From assembly GCF_008704995.1 (NCBI RefSeq), contig NZ_CP023747.1:6916001-6980000 (forward strand): a DNA stretch of 64,000 bases. The letters are read 5' to 3'. The notes beneath the pieces are model-generated. The model saw nothing but the letters and a program-made list of their open reading frames with translations, was not told where the DNA came from and did no database searches. Position numbers and translations under genes: made by a program. The DNA comes from Streptomyces nodosus (GTDB lineage Bacteria; Actinomycetota; Actinomycetes; Streptomycetales; Streptomycetaceae). This document shows, in pieces, positions 46,347-55,079 of the stretch (the stretch's first letter is position 1; the number at the start of each line of letters is the position of its first letter).

Positions 46347-47786
46347 GTGGCCATCGCAGCACAGGAGAACGGGGCCACCCCCGACAGCGCACGCACCTTC
46401 CCGGAGGGCTTCCTCTGGGGTTCCGCGACCGCCTCCTACCAGATCGAGGGCGCGGCCTCCGAGGACGGCCGCACCCCGTCCATCTGGGACACCTATGCCC
46501 GTACCCCGGGCCGGGTCCGCAACGGCGACACCGGCGACATCGCCACCGACCACTACCACCGCTGGCGTGAGGACGTCGCCCTGATGGCCGACCTCGGCCT
46601 CGGCGCCTACCGTTTCTCCCTGGCCTGGCCCCGGATCCAGCCCACCGGCCGCGGCCCCGCCGTCCAGAAGGGCCTGGACTTCTACCGGCGCCTCGTCGAC
46701 GAGCTGCTGGACAAGGGCATCAAGCCCGTCGCCACGCTCTACCACTGGGACCTGCCGCAGGAGCTGGAGGACGCCGGGGGCTGGCCCGAGCGCGCCACGG
46801 CCGAGCGGTTCGCCGAGTACGCGGCCCTCGCCGCGGACGCCCTGGGCGACCGGGTGAAGACCTGGACCACCCTCAACGAGCCCTGGTGCAGCGCCTTCCT
46901 CGGCTACGGCTCCGGCGTCCACGCCCCCGGCCGCACCGACCCGGTCGCCGCCCTGCGCGCCGCCCATCACCTCAACCTGGGCCACGGTCTGGCTGTCCAG
47001 GCACTGCGCGACCGCATCCCCGCCGCCTCCGAGTGCGCGGTCACGCTCAACATCCACCAGGTCCGCCCGCTCACCGGCAGTGCCGCCGACGCCGATGCGG
47101 TCCGCCGGATCGACGCGCTCGCCAACCGGGTCTTCACCGGCCCGATGCTGCAGGGCAGTTACCCCGAGGACCTGCTCAAGGACACCGCGGGACTGACGGA
47201 CTGGTCCTTCGTACGCGAGGGCGACCTCCAGCAGATCCACCAGCCGCTCGACCTCCTCGGCGTCAACTACTACACCCCCACCGTCGTCTCGGAGGCCGAC
47301 GACAGCGGTACCCACGCCTCGGACGGACACGGCAGAAGCGACCACAGCCCCTGGCCGGGGGCCGGCCGGGTCGCCTTCCACCAGCCGCCCGGCGACACCA
47401 CCGCCATGGGCTGGGCCGTCGACCCCACGGGCCTGTACGACGTGCTGCGCCGGCTGGCATCCGACTTCCCGGAACTGCCGCTGGTCATCACCGAGAACGG
47501 TGCGGCGTTCGACGACTACGCGGACCCTGCCGGCCAGGTCAACGACCCCGACCGGATCGCCTATCTGCGCGGCCACCTGGCCGCCGTCCATCAGGCCGTT
47601 GTGGACGGCGCGGATGTCCGCGGCTACTTCCTGTGGTCGCTCCTGGACAACTTCGAGTGGGCGCACGGCTACGGCAAGCGCTTCGGAGCCGTCTATGTGG
47701 ACTACCCGACCGGCACGCGTATCCCCAAGGCCAGCGCCCGCTGGTACTCGGAGGTCGCCCGCACCGGCGTCCTGCCCGGCGCCTGA
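46347..47786 (+). CDS. GH1 beta-glucosidase (BglC-like)
   Basis: 479 residues from GTG 46347 (AAAGGA upstream); no signal peptide, so cytoplasmic. GH1 landmarks: FPEGFLWGSATASYQIEGAA, acid/base Glu178 in TLNEPW, nucleophile Glu383 in VITENGAAFDDY, and WSLLDNFEWAHGY for the aglycone/glucose site. It would split the imported cellobiose-like sugar to glucose. The order binding protein, two permeases, GH1 matches cebEFG-bglC. Confidence 0.95.
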   Translation: MAIAAQENGATPDSARTFPEGFLWGSATASYQIEGAASEDGRTPSIWDTYARTPGRVRNGDTGDIATDHYHRWREDVALMADLGLGAYRFSLAWPRIQPTGRGPAVQKGLDFYRRLVDELLDKGIKPVATLYHWDLPQELEDAGGWPERATAERFAEYAALAADALGDRVKTWTTLNEPWCSAFLGYGSGVHAPGRTDPVAALRAAHHLNLGHGLAVQALRDRIPAASECAVTLNIHQVRPLTGSAADADAVRRIDALANRVFTGPMLQGSYPEDLLKDTAGLTDWSFVREGDLQQIHQPLDLLGVNYYTPTVVSEADDSGTHASDGHGRSDHSPWPGAGRVAFHQPPGDTTAMGWAVDPTGLYDVLRRLASDFPELPLVITENGAAFDDYADPAGQVNDPDRIAYLRGHLAAVHQAVVDGADVRGYFLWSLLDNFEWAHGYGKRFGAVYVDYPTGTRIPKASARWYSEVARTGVLPGA

Positions 47787-47887
47787 CCGGTTCGGTACGG
47801 CCCCGGGGCGGAGCCGAGGGCACGTACGATCTTGAAAGGTGTTTCGCCATGTACACATCTTGAGGCGCCTCGCTGGACAGAGGCGAT

Positions 47888-47923
47888 GTGACCGGGTGCC
47901 GCCCTCGGGCGGCACCCGGTCAC
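47888..47923 (+). terminator. Strong hairpin terminator after the glucosidase gene
   Basis: GTGACCGGGTGCCGCCC (47888-47904) and its exact complement (47907-47923) form a 17-bp stem with a minimal loop. It lies 100 bp after the glucosidase stop and 19 bp before the next gene. Confidence 0.75.
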
Positions 47924-47941
47924 GCATGTGAAAGGAACAAT

Positions 47942-48694
47942 GTGGAACCGGTTGCATCGTTATCGGGAATCACTCAGGGCTATGGCCGGCACCAGGTGAT
48001 CACTGGACTCGACTGGGATCTCGGCGTGGGGGTCCATGGACTTCTGGGCCCCAACGGTGCGGGAAAGACCACGCTTCTGCGGACGCTTGCCACGGTTGCA
48101 CCTCCCCAGGAGGGGACCCTGGAGATCTGCGGCAGAAGGGTGCACTCCGAGCGGTCGGCGAGGGCGGCTCGCCCCATGATCGGCTACCTTCCTCAGGAAT
48201 TCGGCTACTACCCGTCCTTCTCGGTCTACGACTTCGTCAGATACAGCGCCTGGCTGCGCGGGGTCCCTGACGGTGAGGCCCACGGCGCGACTGGGAAAGC
48301 GATCGCTTCGGTCCTTCTCGACGGACGGGCGCAGGCCAGGATGAAGTCCCTCTCCGGTGGCATGCTGCGGCGCGCAGGCATTGCCGCGGCAATCGTCGGC
48401 TCGCCGAGACTGCTGCTCCTGGACGAGCCGACCGTCGGTCTGGACCCGGAACAACGCTTGCAGTTCCGCGAGTTGATCAGATCACTGACGGGCTCGGCGA
48501 TCGTGCTGAGCACCCACCTCGTCGAGGATGTGGCGGCTGTCTGCGACCAGGTCGTCGTCATGCAGTCCGGAAGGTTCCTCTTCCGCGGTACCCCCGAGGC
48601 CCTTGCGGGCAACTCCCGGTCGGGAGTGGCGGGCGACAGCCCGTTGGAGCGCGGATACATGGCGGCCCTGTCGGGACAGGGGGTGCTCTCCTGA
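47942..48694 (+). CDS. ABC exporter ATP-binding protein
   Basis: 250 residues from GTG 47942 (AAAGGA five bases upstream). Walker A GPNGAGKTTL, signature LSGGMLRRAG (a variant of LSGGQ), Walker B LLLLDEPTVGLDPEQ and switch His in LSTHLVEDVAAV. The YLPQEFGYYPSFSVYDFVRY block is typical of DRA/CcmA-type export ATPases. It is coupled by TGATG to the next gene. The cargo is unknown; resistance, peptide export or immunity are possible roles. Confidence 0.92.
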   Translation: MEPVASLSGITQGYGRHQVITGLDWDLGVGVHGLLGPNGAGKTTLLRTLATVAPPQEGTLEICGRRVHSERSARAARPMIGYLPQEFGYYPSFSVYDFVRYSAWLRGVPDGEAHGATGKAIASVLLDGRAQARMKSLSGGMLRRAGIAAAIVGSPRLLLLDEPTVGLDPEQRLQFRELIRSLTGSAIVLSTHLVEDVAAVCDQVVVMQSGRFLFRGTPEALAGNSRSGVAGDSPLERGYMAALSGQGVLS

Positions 48695-49956
48695 TGCGTA
48701 TTCTCATGATGGAGTTGCGGCGCTCTCCGCTGCGATGGTGGTTCCCCGTCCTCGTCTCCCTGGACGTGGCGGTCCTTTTCGGACGGGCCCAATGGTGGAT
48801 CGGCGTCTGGCCACAGGCCGGCGCGGCGGCCCAGATACCCGCCTTCTATCTCGGCCCCTTCCTGGCGGCCTACGCCGCCTGGGCTGCCGGCCGGATCCAT
48901 CGACTCGGCTTCGAGGACCAGCACACTGCGGGAACCCGGCCCAGATGGCAGATCGAGGTGACTCAGATCGCGGCAGTCGCCGTGTATGGTGGCGGCGCCT
49001 ACGCCGTGGGCGCCGTGGTCGCCGCGGCAGTCAGTCACCGCGACGCCGGACCCGGATTCCCGTGGCCCAGTTATCTGCTGCTGGGTGCCGCGCTCATCGT
49101 GCTGTGCATCGCCGTCGGCCACATCGCCGGGCGCTGGTACCCCTCTGGTTTCGCCACCCCGGTCGTCTCCGGTCTGGCCTGCTTCGTGGTAGTGACGATG
49201 AACGGCGGCCCGATGAAGGCCGGCTTGTTCGTACTCTCCGGTGCCCCTGCCGTGGAGGTGACTCCGGGGAACCTCGCCCTTCGATGGGGTCTGGCGCTCT
49301 CCGCGGTGGCCGTCGCCGCTCTCACCCCACGAGGGCTGCCCGGATACACCGGCGCACGCGGCAAGGTGATCGCCAGGCTGCCGGCCGTCGGCAGTTCGGC
49401 GCTGGCCGTCGCATGCCTGGCAGGGGTGATCACGGCAGGACCCGTGCAGACGGCGCGAGCCGATCCGAGTGCTCCGATGTGCACGCGCACCGAGCCGAAG
49501 CTCTGCGTATGGCCCGAGGAACGCATGTACATTCCGCGGCTCGAGGCGATGGCAAGGCGAGTGTCCGGACTTCCTCCCTTCATCACCTCCCCCTCGGCGT
49601 TCTACGAGGAAGGGCTGAAGGGCGACAGTGCGCAGGACACCGACTTCTCGATCTTCGAAGGGTCCATGTGGGAGGTGGCCGACAGCATGTCCATCACAAT
49701 CTCCCGGGCGTCCACTCCACCGTTCTGCTCGGCGGTGAACAGCAGCGCCGAAGACCGGCGCATGATGGCGTACTTCGAGCTTGACTCATGGCTCGCGGCC
49801 CGGATCTCCGGCGCCGGGCAGCCGTCCGGCATTCACGGAGGGCCGCCCGGTGTCGACCAGAGAGCCATCGCACGGCTGATCAAGCAGCCCCAGCAGGTGC
49901 AGGAGGACTGGGCGAAGAAGCGGATCAAGGTGATCGAAGGTACGCGCTGTGCTTGA
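48694..49956 (+). CDS. ABC exporter membrane protein of unknown family
   Basis: 420 residues. The N-terminal ~250 residues hold about six hydrophobic segments (for example FPVLVSLDVAVLFG, YLLLGAALIVLCIAVGHIAG), and ALAVACLAGVITAG closes this block. The remaining ~150 residues are polar, with Cys at several places (SAPMCTRTEPKLCVWPEE), probably an extracytoplasmic domain. It is fused in translation to the ATPase gene, so it is the permease, but no named family is recognised. Confidence 0.75.
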   Translation: MRILMMELRRSPLRWWFPVLVSLDVAVLFGRAQWWIGVWPQAGAAAQIPAFYLGPFLAAYAAWAAGRIHRLGFEDQHTAGTRPRWQIEVTQIAAVAVYGGGAYAVGAVVAAAVSHRDAGPGFPWPSYLLLGAALIVLCIAVGHIAGRWYPSGFATPVVSGLACFVVVTMNGGPMKAGLFVLSGAPAVEVTPGNLALRWGLALSAVAVAALTPRGLPGYTGARGKVIARLPAVGSSALAVACLAGVITAGPVQTARADPSAPMCTRTEPKLCVWPEERMYIPRLEAMARRVSGLPPFITSPSAFYEEGLKGDSAQDTDFSIFEGSMWEVADSMSITISRASTPPFCSAVNSSAEDRRMMAYFELDSWLAARISGAGQPSGIHGGPPGVDQRAIARLIKQPQQVQEDWAKKRIKVIEGTRCA

Positions 49957-50596
49957 TCTCCGCGATTCCTGGATCCGCTTTCTGCGGGCTCATCGCTTCT
50001 GTGGCATCGCCGTGGGCTGGGCCGTGGTGATCGCGTGCGATGTGATGTTCGGGTCCGCCCGGCTCGACTTTCCCTTCAGCGGCGGCGGAACCTCCGCGAC
50101 CCCTCTGAGGCACGAGATCCCTCTCGCTCTGGCGGTGATCGCCGTGGGCGGCCTCGGCAGCGCCATGGATTCCCTGGAGGAGACGGCGGCGAGGGGCTTC
50201 AGGCGAGCCGAGATCTGCTTCCTCGTCGGGACCGTCTCGGTGGCGGCGGTGCTGCTCGTCGTGGCAGAGGCAGTCGTCAGCCCCATGGACACCGTTCTGC
50301 TGCTCCTGAGAGGCCTGCTGATCTGGGTCGGGCTCGCCCTGGCGTCCGGGCGGGTATGGGGATGGAGATTCTCCTGGATCCTTCCGCTGGCCACCCTGTT
50401 CCCCCTGACGTACTGGCAGGTCGACGGCCTGGGGCGGTTCCGGTGGTGGGACTGGACGGACCAGCCCGGACACTCGATGCCATGCTGGGGGATCGCCATC
50501 GGCAGCCTGCTCGTGGGCGGGGGCGCGATGGCACTGACTCCGTGGCGCGTCACCCGGTTACGGCGTGTATGTCAGCGGAGCGGGTACCGGCGGTAG
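49949..50596 (+). CDS. Small membrane protein, partner of the ABC exporter
   Basis: 215 residues from GTG 49949, overlapping the previous gene by eight bases. Five or six hydrophobic segments (IAVGWAVVIACDVMFG, IPLALAVIAVGGLGSAMD, LLLLRGLLIWVGLALASG) with a Trp-rich loop (RFRWWDWTDQPGHSMPCWG). It is probably the second membrane subunit. No characterised relatives are recognised. Confidence 0.72.
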   Translation: MLDLRDSWIRFLRAHRFCGIAVGWAVVIACDVMFGSARLDFPFSGGGTSATPLRHEIPLALAVIAVGGLGSAMDSLEETAARGFRRAEICFLVGTVSVAAVLLVVAEAVVSPMDTVLLLLRGLLIWVGLALASGRVWGWRFSWILPLATLFPLTYWQVDGLGRFRWWDWTDQPGHSMPCWGIAIGSLLVGGGAMALTPWRVTRLRRVCQRSGYRR

Positions 50597-50652
50597 TTCC
50601 GGCAGGTCTCCCGGATCTCTGTAGCAGGCTGTCAGCGGCCAGTTGGCTTTCA

Positions 50653-51534
50653 TCAACGGCCGTCCGGAAGGGGTGCCAGCTGTCGGCTGAGCTTGAGCAC
50701 GGCGGTGACGGTCCGGGCGTCGGTGCTTCCGCGGAACGGGGGAACGGGGCGGGCCTGGGGGCCGATGAGCAGACCGGTCCGCCCGTCGAGTGCGGGATCG
50801 GTGGCCGCGACGACGGATGGCTCGGCGGCCTCGGACGCGGGGCCGGCGGTGGAGCGTTCGAAGGTGCGGCGGACCAGGGGCCACAGCAGCCGCAAGGGCG
50901 GGGAGACGATCCCGGGTGAGGTCATGGTGCCGTTGGTCATATCGGTCGCGGCACCGCCGGGGTCGGCGGCGAAGACGGTGACGCCGCTGCCGCGCAGCCG
51001 CTCGGCCAGGTCCAGGGTGTAGGCGAGGTTGGCGAGCTTGGCCCGGCCGTACCAGTGGAAGCCGTAGTAGCCGCCCGGCGGCTCGACCGCGTCGAAGGTG
51101 CGTTTGGCGACGCGGATCGCACCGGAGCTGACGTTCACGATCCGGCTCGGAGCGCCGGCTCGGAGCCGGTCGAGCAGCAACTCGGTCAGCAGATATGGCG
51201 AGAGATGGTTGACCGCGAACGACGCCTCGATCCCGTCGACGGTCTGCCGCCGTTGCGTGAACATCGCGCCGATGTTGTTGACCAGGACCTTCAGCGGCCC
51301 CTCGGCCGCCAGCCGGGCGGCGAGCGACCGGACCTCACCCAGCGATGCGAGGTCGACGGCAATGAACCGTGGCCCGCCTCCGGTGGCGACCGCGGCGATC
51401 CGCTCGACCGCGCGGGCACCCCGCTCGGCATCGCGGCCGACCACGGTGACGGCGAACCCGCGCTCCGCAGGACCCGACGCGGTCTCCAGGCCGATGCCTC
51501 CAGTCCCTGCCGTGACAACTGCCCGCTGCTCCAT
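50653..51534 (-). CDS. Short-chain dehydrogenase/reductase
   Basis: 293 residues from ATG 51534 (GGAGGG upstream). Rossmann motif TAGTGGIGLETA near the N-terminus, NNIGAMF in place of NNAG, catalytic Ser in VSSGAI and the Tyr-Lys pair in YGRAKLAN. It belongs to the retinol-dehydrogenase-like atypical group common in Streptomyces. Two TATCCG-type palindromes lie just upstream, and a TetR gene precedes it on the same strand. Confidence 0.9.
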   Translation of the reverse strand: MEQRAVVTAGTGGIGLETASGPAERGFAVTVVGRDAERGARAVERIAAVATGGGPRFIAVDLASLGEVRSLAARLAAEGPLKVLVNNIGAMFTQRRQTVDGIEASFAVNHLSPYLLTELLLDRLRAGAPSRIVNVSSGAIRVAKRTFDAVEPPGGYYGFHWYGRAKLANLAYTLDLAERLRGSGVTVFAADPGGAATDMTNGTMTSPGIVSPPLRLLWPLVRRTFERSTAGPASEAAEPSVVAATDPALDGRTGLLIGPQARPVPPFRGSTDARTVTAVLKLSRQLAPLPDGR

Positions 51535-51568
51535 CGTGTCCGCCCTCCACTGCCCCGCCGGCGTTAAT

Positions 51569-51625
51569 CGGATAGATATCCGTTTCGGTGGGGGCACGCT
51601 AACACAAGCGGATGACTATCCGCTT
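51569..51625. promoter_or_regulatory. Two TetR-type operators upstream of the SDR gene
   Basis: CGGATAGATATCCG (51569-51582) has 6-bp arms; AAGCGGATGACTATCCGCTT (51606-51625) has perfect 8-bp arms. Both share the half-site CGGAT/ATCCG and lie 35-91 bp before the SDR start and after the TetR stop. They are likely sites for that TetR. Confidence 0.7.
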
Positions 51626-51667
51626 TGTGTGTTGGGCAATCCCCTGGTGTCGATTGCCGAGCTGCCG

Positions 51668-52258
51668 TCAGCGCGGGGGACGCAGGCCCTCCATGAGGAC
51701 ATCGAGGTAGACCTCGGTGCGTGCGGGATCGCTGTCACCGGCCCGCACGGCGTGCTCGATGCCGCAGAGCAGGCGACGCACGTCGTCGGCCTCGACGTCA
51801 CGCCGGATGGCGCCCGCCACGCGGGCCCGGTCGAGCAGGTGGGCGACGGCCTCGTCGAGTTCGGCCTTCAGCTCCGAGGTGTGCGCCTCGGCATCGGCGG
51901 CGGACTCGAGAACGGCGGCAAACCCGGTGTCCTCCAACGCGCCCGCGAGGGTGAACCGCAGCAGGTGGTGCAGCCCCGCGAGGGCGTCTTCGGCGTCCGC
52001 CGCAGCCTGTGCCTCGCCGACCAGTTCTCTGAACCGCTCGGCCGACAGCGCCTCCCGCAGCGCATGCTGGTTGGGGAAATGCCGGTACACGGTACCCACA
52101 CCTACACCGGCCAGCCGGGCGATGGCGTTCAACTGGAGCGAGTCGTCACCGGCGGCCAACTGCTCGCGGGCGACCTGCAACACCCGAGCACGGTTGCGGG
52201 CCGCGTCCGCCCGCAGCGTCGGCCCCTGATCGGCTTTCGGTGTCACGGGCCCCAGCAT
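51668..52258 (-). CDS. TetR/AcrR family transcriptional regulator
   Basis: 196 residues. HTH: LQLNAIARLAGVGVGTVYRH with FPNQHALREAL after it. The C-terminal part matches the SbtR-like TetR_C class (LHHLLRFTLAGALEDTGF). It is followed 134 bp downstream by the SDR gene, whose upstream region carries two operators, so it probably represses the SDR. Confidence 0.9.
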   Translation of the reverse strand: MLGPVTPKADQGPTLRADAARNRARVLQVAREQLAAGDDSLQLNAIARLAGVGVGTVYRHFPNQHALREALSAERFRELVGEAQAAADAEDALAGLHHLLRFTLAGALEDTGFAAVLESAADAEAHTSELKAELDEAVAHLLDRARVAGAIRRDVEADDVRRLLCGIEHAVRAGDSDPARTEVYLDVLMEGLRPPR

Positions 52259-52306
52259 ACGACTACGCCCATGGCAGGCAGACGGTGGCGATGTCGAGGG
52301 CGAAGC

Positions 52307-54976
52307 TCAGCCGGCGAGCGGGTGGCCGGCCAGTCTTTCACGCAGCTGCCCGACCTCCGGTGTGGCCAAGGGGGTGAGCAGTTCCAGCGCCCGCTCCCAT
52401 GCGACACGAGCTTCGGTGAGATCGCCGACGGCTGCGTGTATGTCGCCGAGTACGCGCAGGGTACGTCCGTGCCTGAGCGGTGTGCCGAGTTCGGTCCAGA
52501 TCCGGGCGGCCTTCAGAAGTGTGTCCACCGCCTGCGCCGGCCTTCCCTCGCTCTGCTGCAGTTCGCCGAGTGTGTGCAGCGTGAGCGCCTGTCCGAACGG
52601 TTCGCCGATCTGGTCGTAGATCCGCAGGCATTGGTGCAGCAGCGGTCGGGCCTGTGCCGGCTCTCGCCGGCGTACCAGGACATCGGCGAGCAGCTGCAGC
52701 GCGTTCGCCTCGCCGCAGGGCTCGCCGAGTTCCTGCGCGATCTCCAGCGCCCGGCTCAGGTGCCGCTGCGCCTGGTCGAGGTCGCCGATGGTCGTGCACA
52801 GCAGCCCCAGGCCGCGTTCGGACTGTGCCTCACCCCGGCGGTAGCCGGACGCCGATGCCAGGACCAGCGCCGTCCGGAAGCAGTCCTGGGCCTCGGTGGG
52901 CCGTCCCTGCTCCAGATGGGTCACGCCGGAACAGTGCAGGGCGTACGCCTGGGTGCGGACGCTCCCGTCATGTGCCGACGCGCGCGCCGCGGAGCCGAAC
53001 GCGTCCAACGCGTCCTGGTGGCGCCCGCTGACCCGGTACATGTGGCCGAGGCCGTTGTCGCACACCGCGACCCCGTGCTCCTCGCCGAGCTCTGCGAAGA
53101 GGGCGCGTGCCTGTCGGAAACATGTGATCGACTCCGCGATGCGGTCCTGGCCGGTGTACAGCTCGCCCAGGCCGCGCAGGATCACGGCTGTGCCGAGCCG
53201 GTCACCGGCCGCGCGTACCACGTCGAGTACGCGCCGGTGAGTGTCGCCCCAGTCCGGGTAATGCGCGCGGAACTCGTAGAACGCGACCAGGGACGCGGCC
53301 AGCTCCCATGCTGCGGTGGGTCGGCCCGTCGCGGCGGCCTGGGCGATCAGCGCGGCCAGTGCGGCGCGCTCGGCGTCGAACCAGGCCAGCGGATCGCGCA
53401 ACAGTGACCGGGTCAGGTCGTCGGCGAGCACATGCCGTACGGCACCGCCGCCGGGCCGGCTGAAGTAGCCGTGCGGCAGTGCCGCGTCGGTTCGCTCCGC
53501 CAGGTACAGCCACGCTCCCAGTGCCCGGTCCAGCACAGCCTCGTCCTCGCCCGGCGGCAGCTCTCGCTCTGCCTGTTCCCGGGCGAACAGGCGCACCAGG
53601 TCGTGGCACCGGCAGCGCGGGAAGGGACCGTCCGCCGCACCGTACCCCGGGCCGGCGACCTCCAGCATGTGCGCGGCGAGCAACTCGTCCAGCACATCCT
53701 CGGCGGTGTCGATGTCGCATTTCAGCAGGACCGTCGCCGTCCAGCTGGCGAAGTCCGGCACGTCCAGCAGGCCGATCCGCATCAGTAATCGGCGGGCGCG
53801 TGGGCCGAGCACCTGGTAGCTGAGGTTGACGCTGGCCCGCACCGCCAGATCCTGGTGCCGTAGCTCGTCCAGGCGGCGGTGTTCGTCGGCCAGCCGTGAC
53901 ACCCACCTGCCCACCGTCCAGTGCGGGTTGCCGGCGAGCCGGGCCGCGGCGATCCGCAGTGCGAGCGGCAGGCCGCCGCACAGCCGCACCAGCTCGTCGG
54001 CCGTGCCCGACTCGCGCGCCAGCCGCTCGGCGCCGACGATCTGGGCCAGCAGGCGGCGCGCGTCCTTCGGTGGCAGCGCGCCCAGCGTCAGCCGTCGCGC
54101 GGCGGGCAGGCCGGTGAGCTGATGACGGCTGGTCAGCAGCACCGCCGAACCGGTACCGGTCGGCACCAGGCGGGCCACTTGGTCTTCCGAGGTGACGTTG
54201 TCGAACACCACAAGCAGCCGCCGGTCCGCGGTCAGGCTGCGGTACAGGGCTGCCCGCTCGGTCGGTTCCGGGACGGCGCCGCCGCCGACGCCCAGGGCGC
54301 GCAGCAGGCGTGCGCCTATGTCCGCCTCCCGGTCGCCTGGACCGATCTCGACATAGAGCTGGCCGTCAGGGAACGCGTCGCGCGCGTCGAGCGCCGCCCG
54401 CACGGCCACGCTGGTCTTGCCCACACCGCCCGGCCCGGTGACCACCACCACCGGAGTCGGGCGGTCGGTGCCGGCACCGTCGACCCGCAGTGTGCCGGCG
54501 AGCACGGCCAGCTCGCGCTCGCGCCCGGTGAAGTCACCGGGCGCGGAAGGCAGTTGCCGGGGCACGGGCGACACCGTGTCCTGCGGGGTTTCCCTCGGGG
54601 CGGCATCGTCCGGCACCCCGGCCAGGGCCTGCATGCGGGCATGGGTCTCCAGTGCCGACTCGGCTGCGGGGATCAAGGCGTCTCCGGCGGCGGTGAGCCG
54701 GAACGGCCCCTTCCCGCGCTCGGCGAGGCAGACGCCCAGGCGATCTTCCAGAGCCCGGATCTGCTTGCTGAAAGCCGGTTGGGACAGGAACGCCCGTGCG
54801 GCAGCACGGCCGAAGTGCTGCTCCTCCACGAGCAGCAGGAACAGCCGCAGCTGATGAAAGGTGGGGTCCCGGCCGAGCACGGGATCGGCGAGGCGGCGAC
54901 TCGGACGCTGACTTTCCCCCTGAGCTGGCGTCATATGCATCAGGTTATCGGCTCTGTCCCAAAAATTCATGGACAT
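52307..54976 (-). CDS. LysR-HTH / NB-ARC / TPR regulator (AfsR-like STAND protein)
   Basis: About 889 residues if it starts at ATG 54976 (weak AGG seven bases upstream; ATG 54940 also possible). Residues about 39-98 are a LysR winged helix (FHQLRLFLLLVEEQHFGRAA, FLSQPAFSKQIRALEDRLG). An NB-ARC ATPase follows: FTGRERE at 149, Walker A GPGGVGKTS at 181, LLVVFDNV, SAVLLTSRHQL, CGGLPLALRIAAARL and the MHD-like CHDLVRLFA. From about 600 to the end are TPR repeats. The C-terminal part looks like AfsR/SARP regulators, but the OmpR-BTAD DNA-binding module is replaced by a LysR head, and no LysR effector domain is present. Confidence 0.88.
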   Translation of the reverse strand: MSMNFWDRADNLMHMTPAQGESQRPSRRLADPVLGRDPTFHQLRLFLLLVEEQHFGRAAARAFLSQPAFSKQIRALEDRLGVCLAERGKGPFRLTAAGDALIPAAESALETHARMQALAGVPDDAAPRETPQDTVSPVPRQLPSAPGDFTGRERELAVLAGTLRVDGAGTDRPTPVVVVTGPGGVGKTSVAVRAALDARDAFPDGQLYVEIGPGDREADIGARLLRALGVGGGAVPEPTERAALYRSLTADRRLLVVFDNVTSEDQVARLVPTGTGSAVLLTSRHQLTGLPAARRLTLGALPPKDARRLLAQIVGAERLARESGTADELVRLCGGLPLALRIAAARLAGNPHWTVGRWVSRLADEHRRLDELRHQDLAVRASVNLSYQVLGPRARRLLMRIGLLDVPDFASWTATVLLKCDIDTAEDVLDELLAAHMLEVAGPGYGAADGPFPRCRCHDLVRLFAREQAERELPPGEDEAVLDRALGAWLYLAERTDAALPHGYFSRPGGGAVRHVLADDLTRSLLRDPLAWFDAERAALAALIAQAAATGRPTAAWELAASLVAFYEFRAHYPDWGDTHRRVLDVVRAAGDRLGTAVILRGLGELYTGQDRIAESITCFRQARALFAELGEEHGVAVCDNGLGHMYRVSGRHQDALDAFGSAARASAHDGSVRTQAYALHCSGVTHLEQGRPTEAQDCFRTALVLASASGYRRGEAQSERGLGLLCTTIGDLDQAQRHLSRALEIAQELGEPCGEANALQLLADVLVRRREPAQARPLLHQCLRIYDQIGEPFGQALTLHTLGELQQSEGRPAQAVDTLLKAARIWTELGTPLRHGRTLRVLGDIHAAVGDLTEARVAWERALELLTPLATPEVGQLRERLAGHPLAG

Positions 54977-55079
54977 GCCACTACCTGGCTTGTGTCCCGA
55001 CACGGCAGGATCAAGGCGCTCTGACATACACGCAACCCCGGCAATCCGGTCGGGGATGATCAATGGAGGATGAAGCGGG

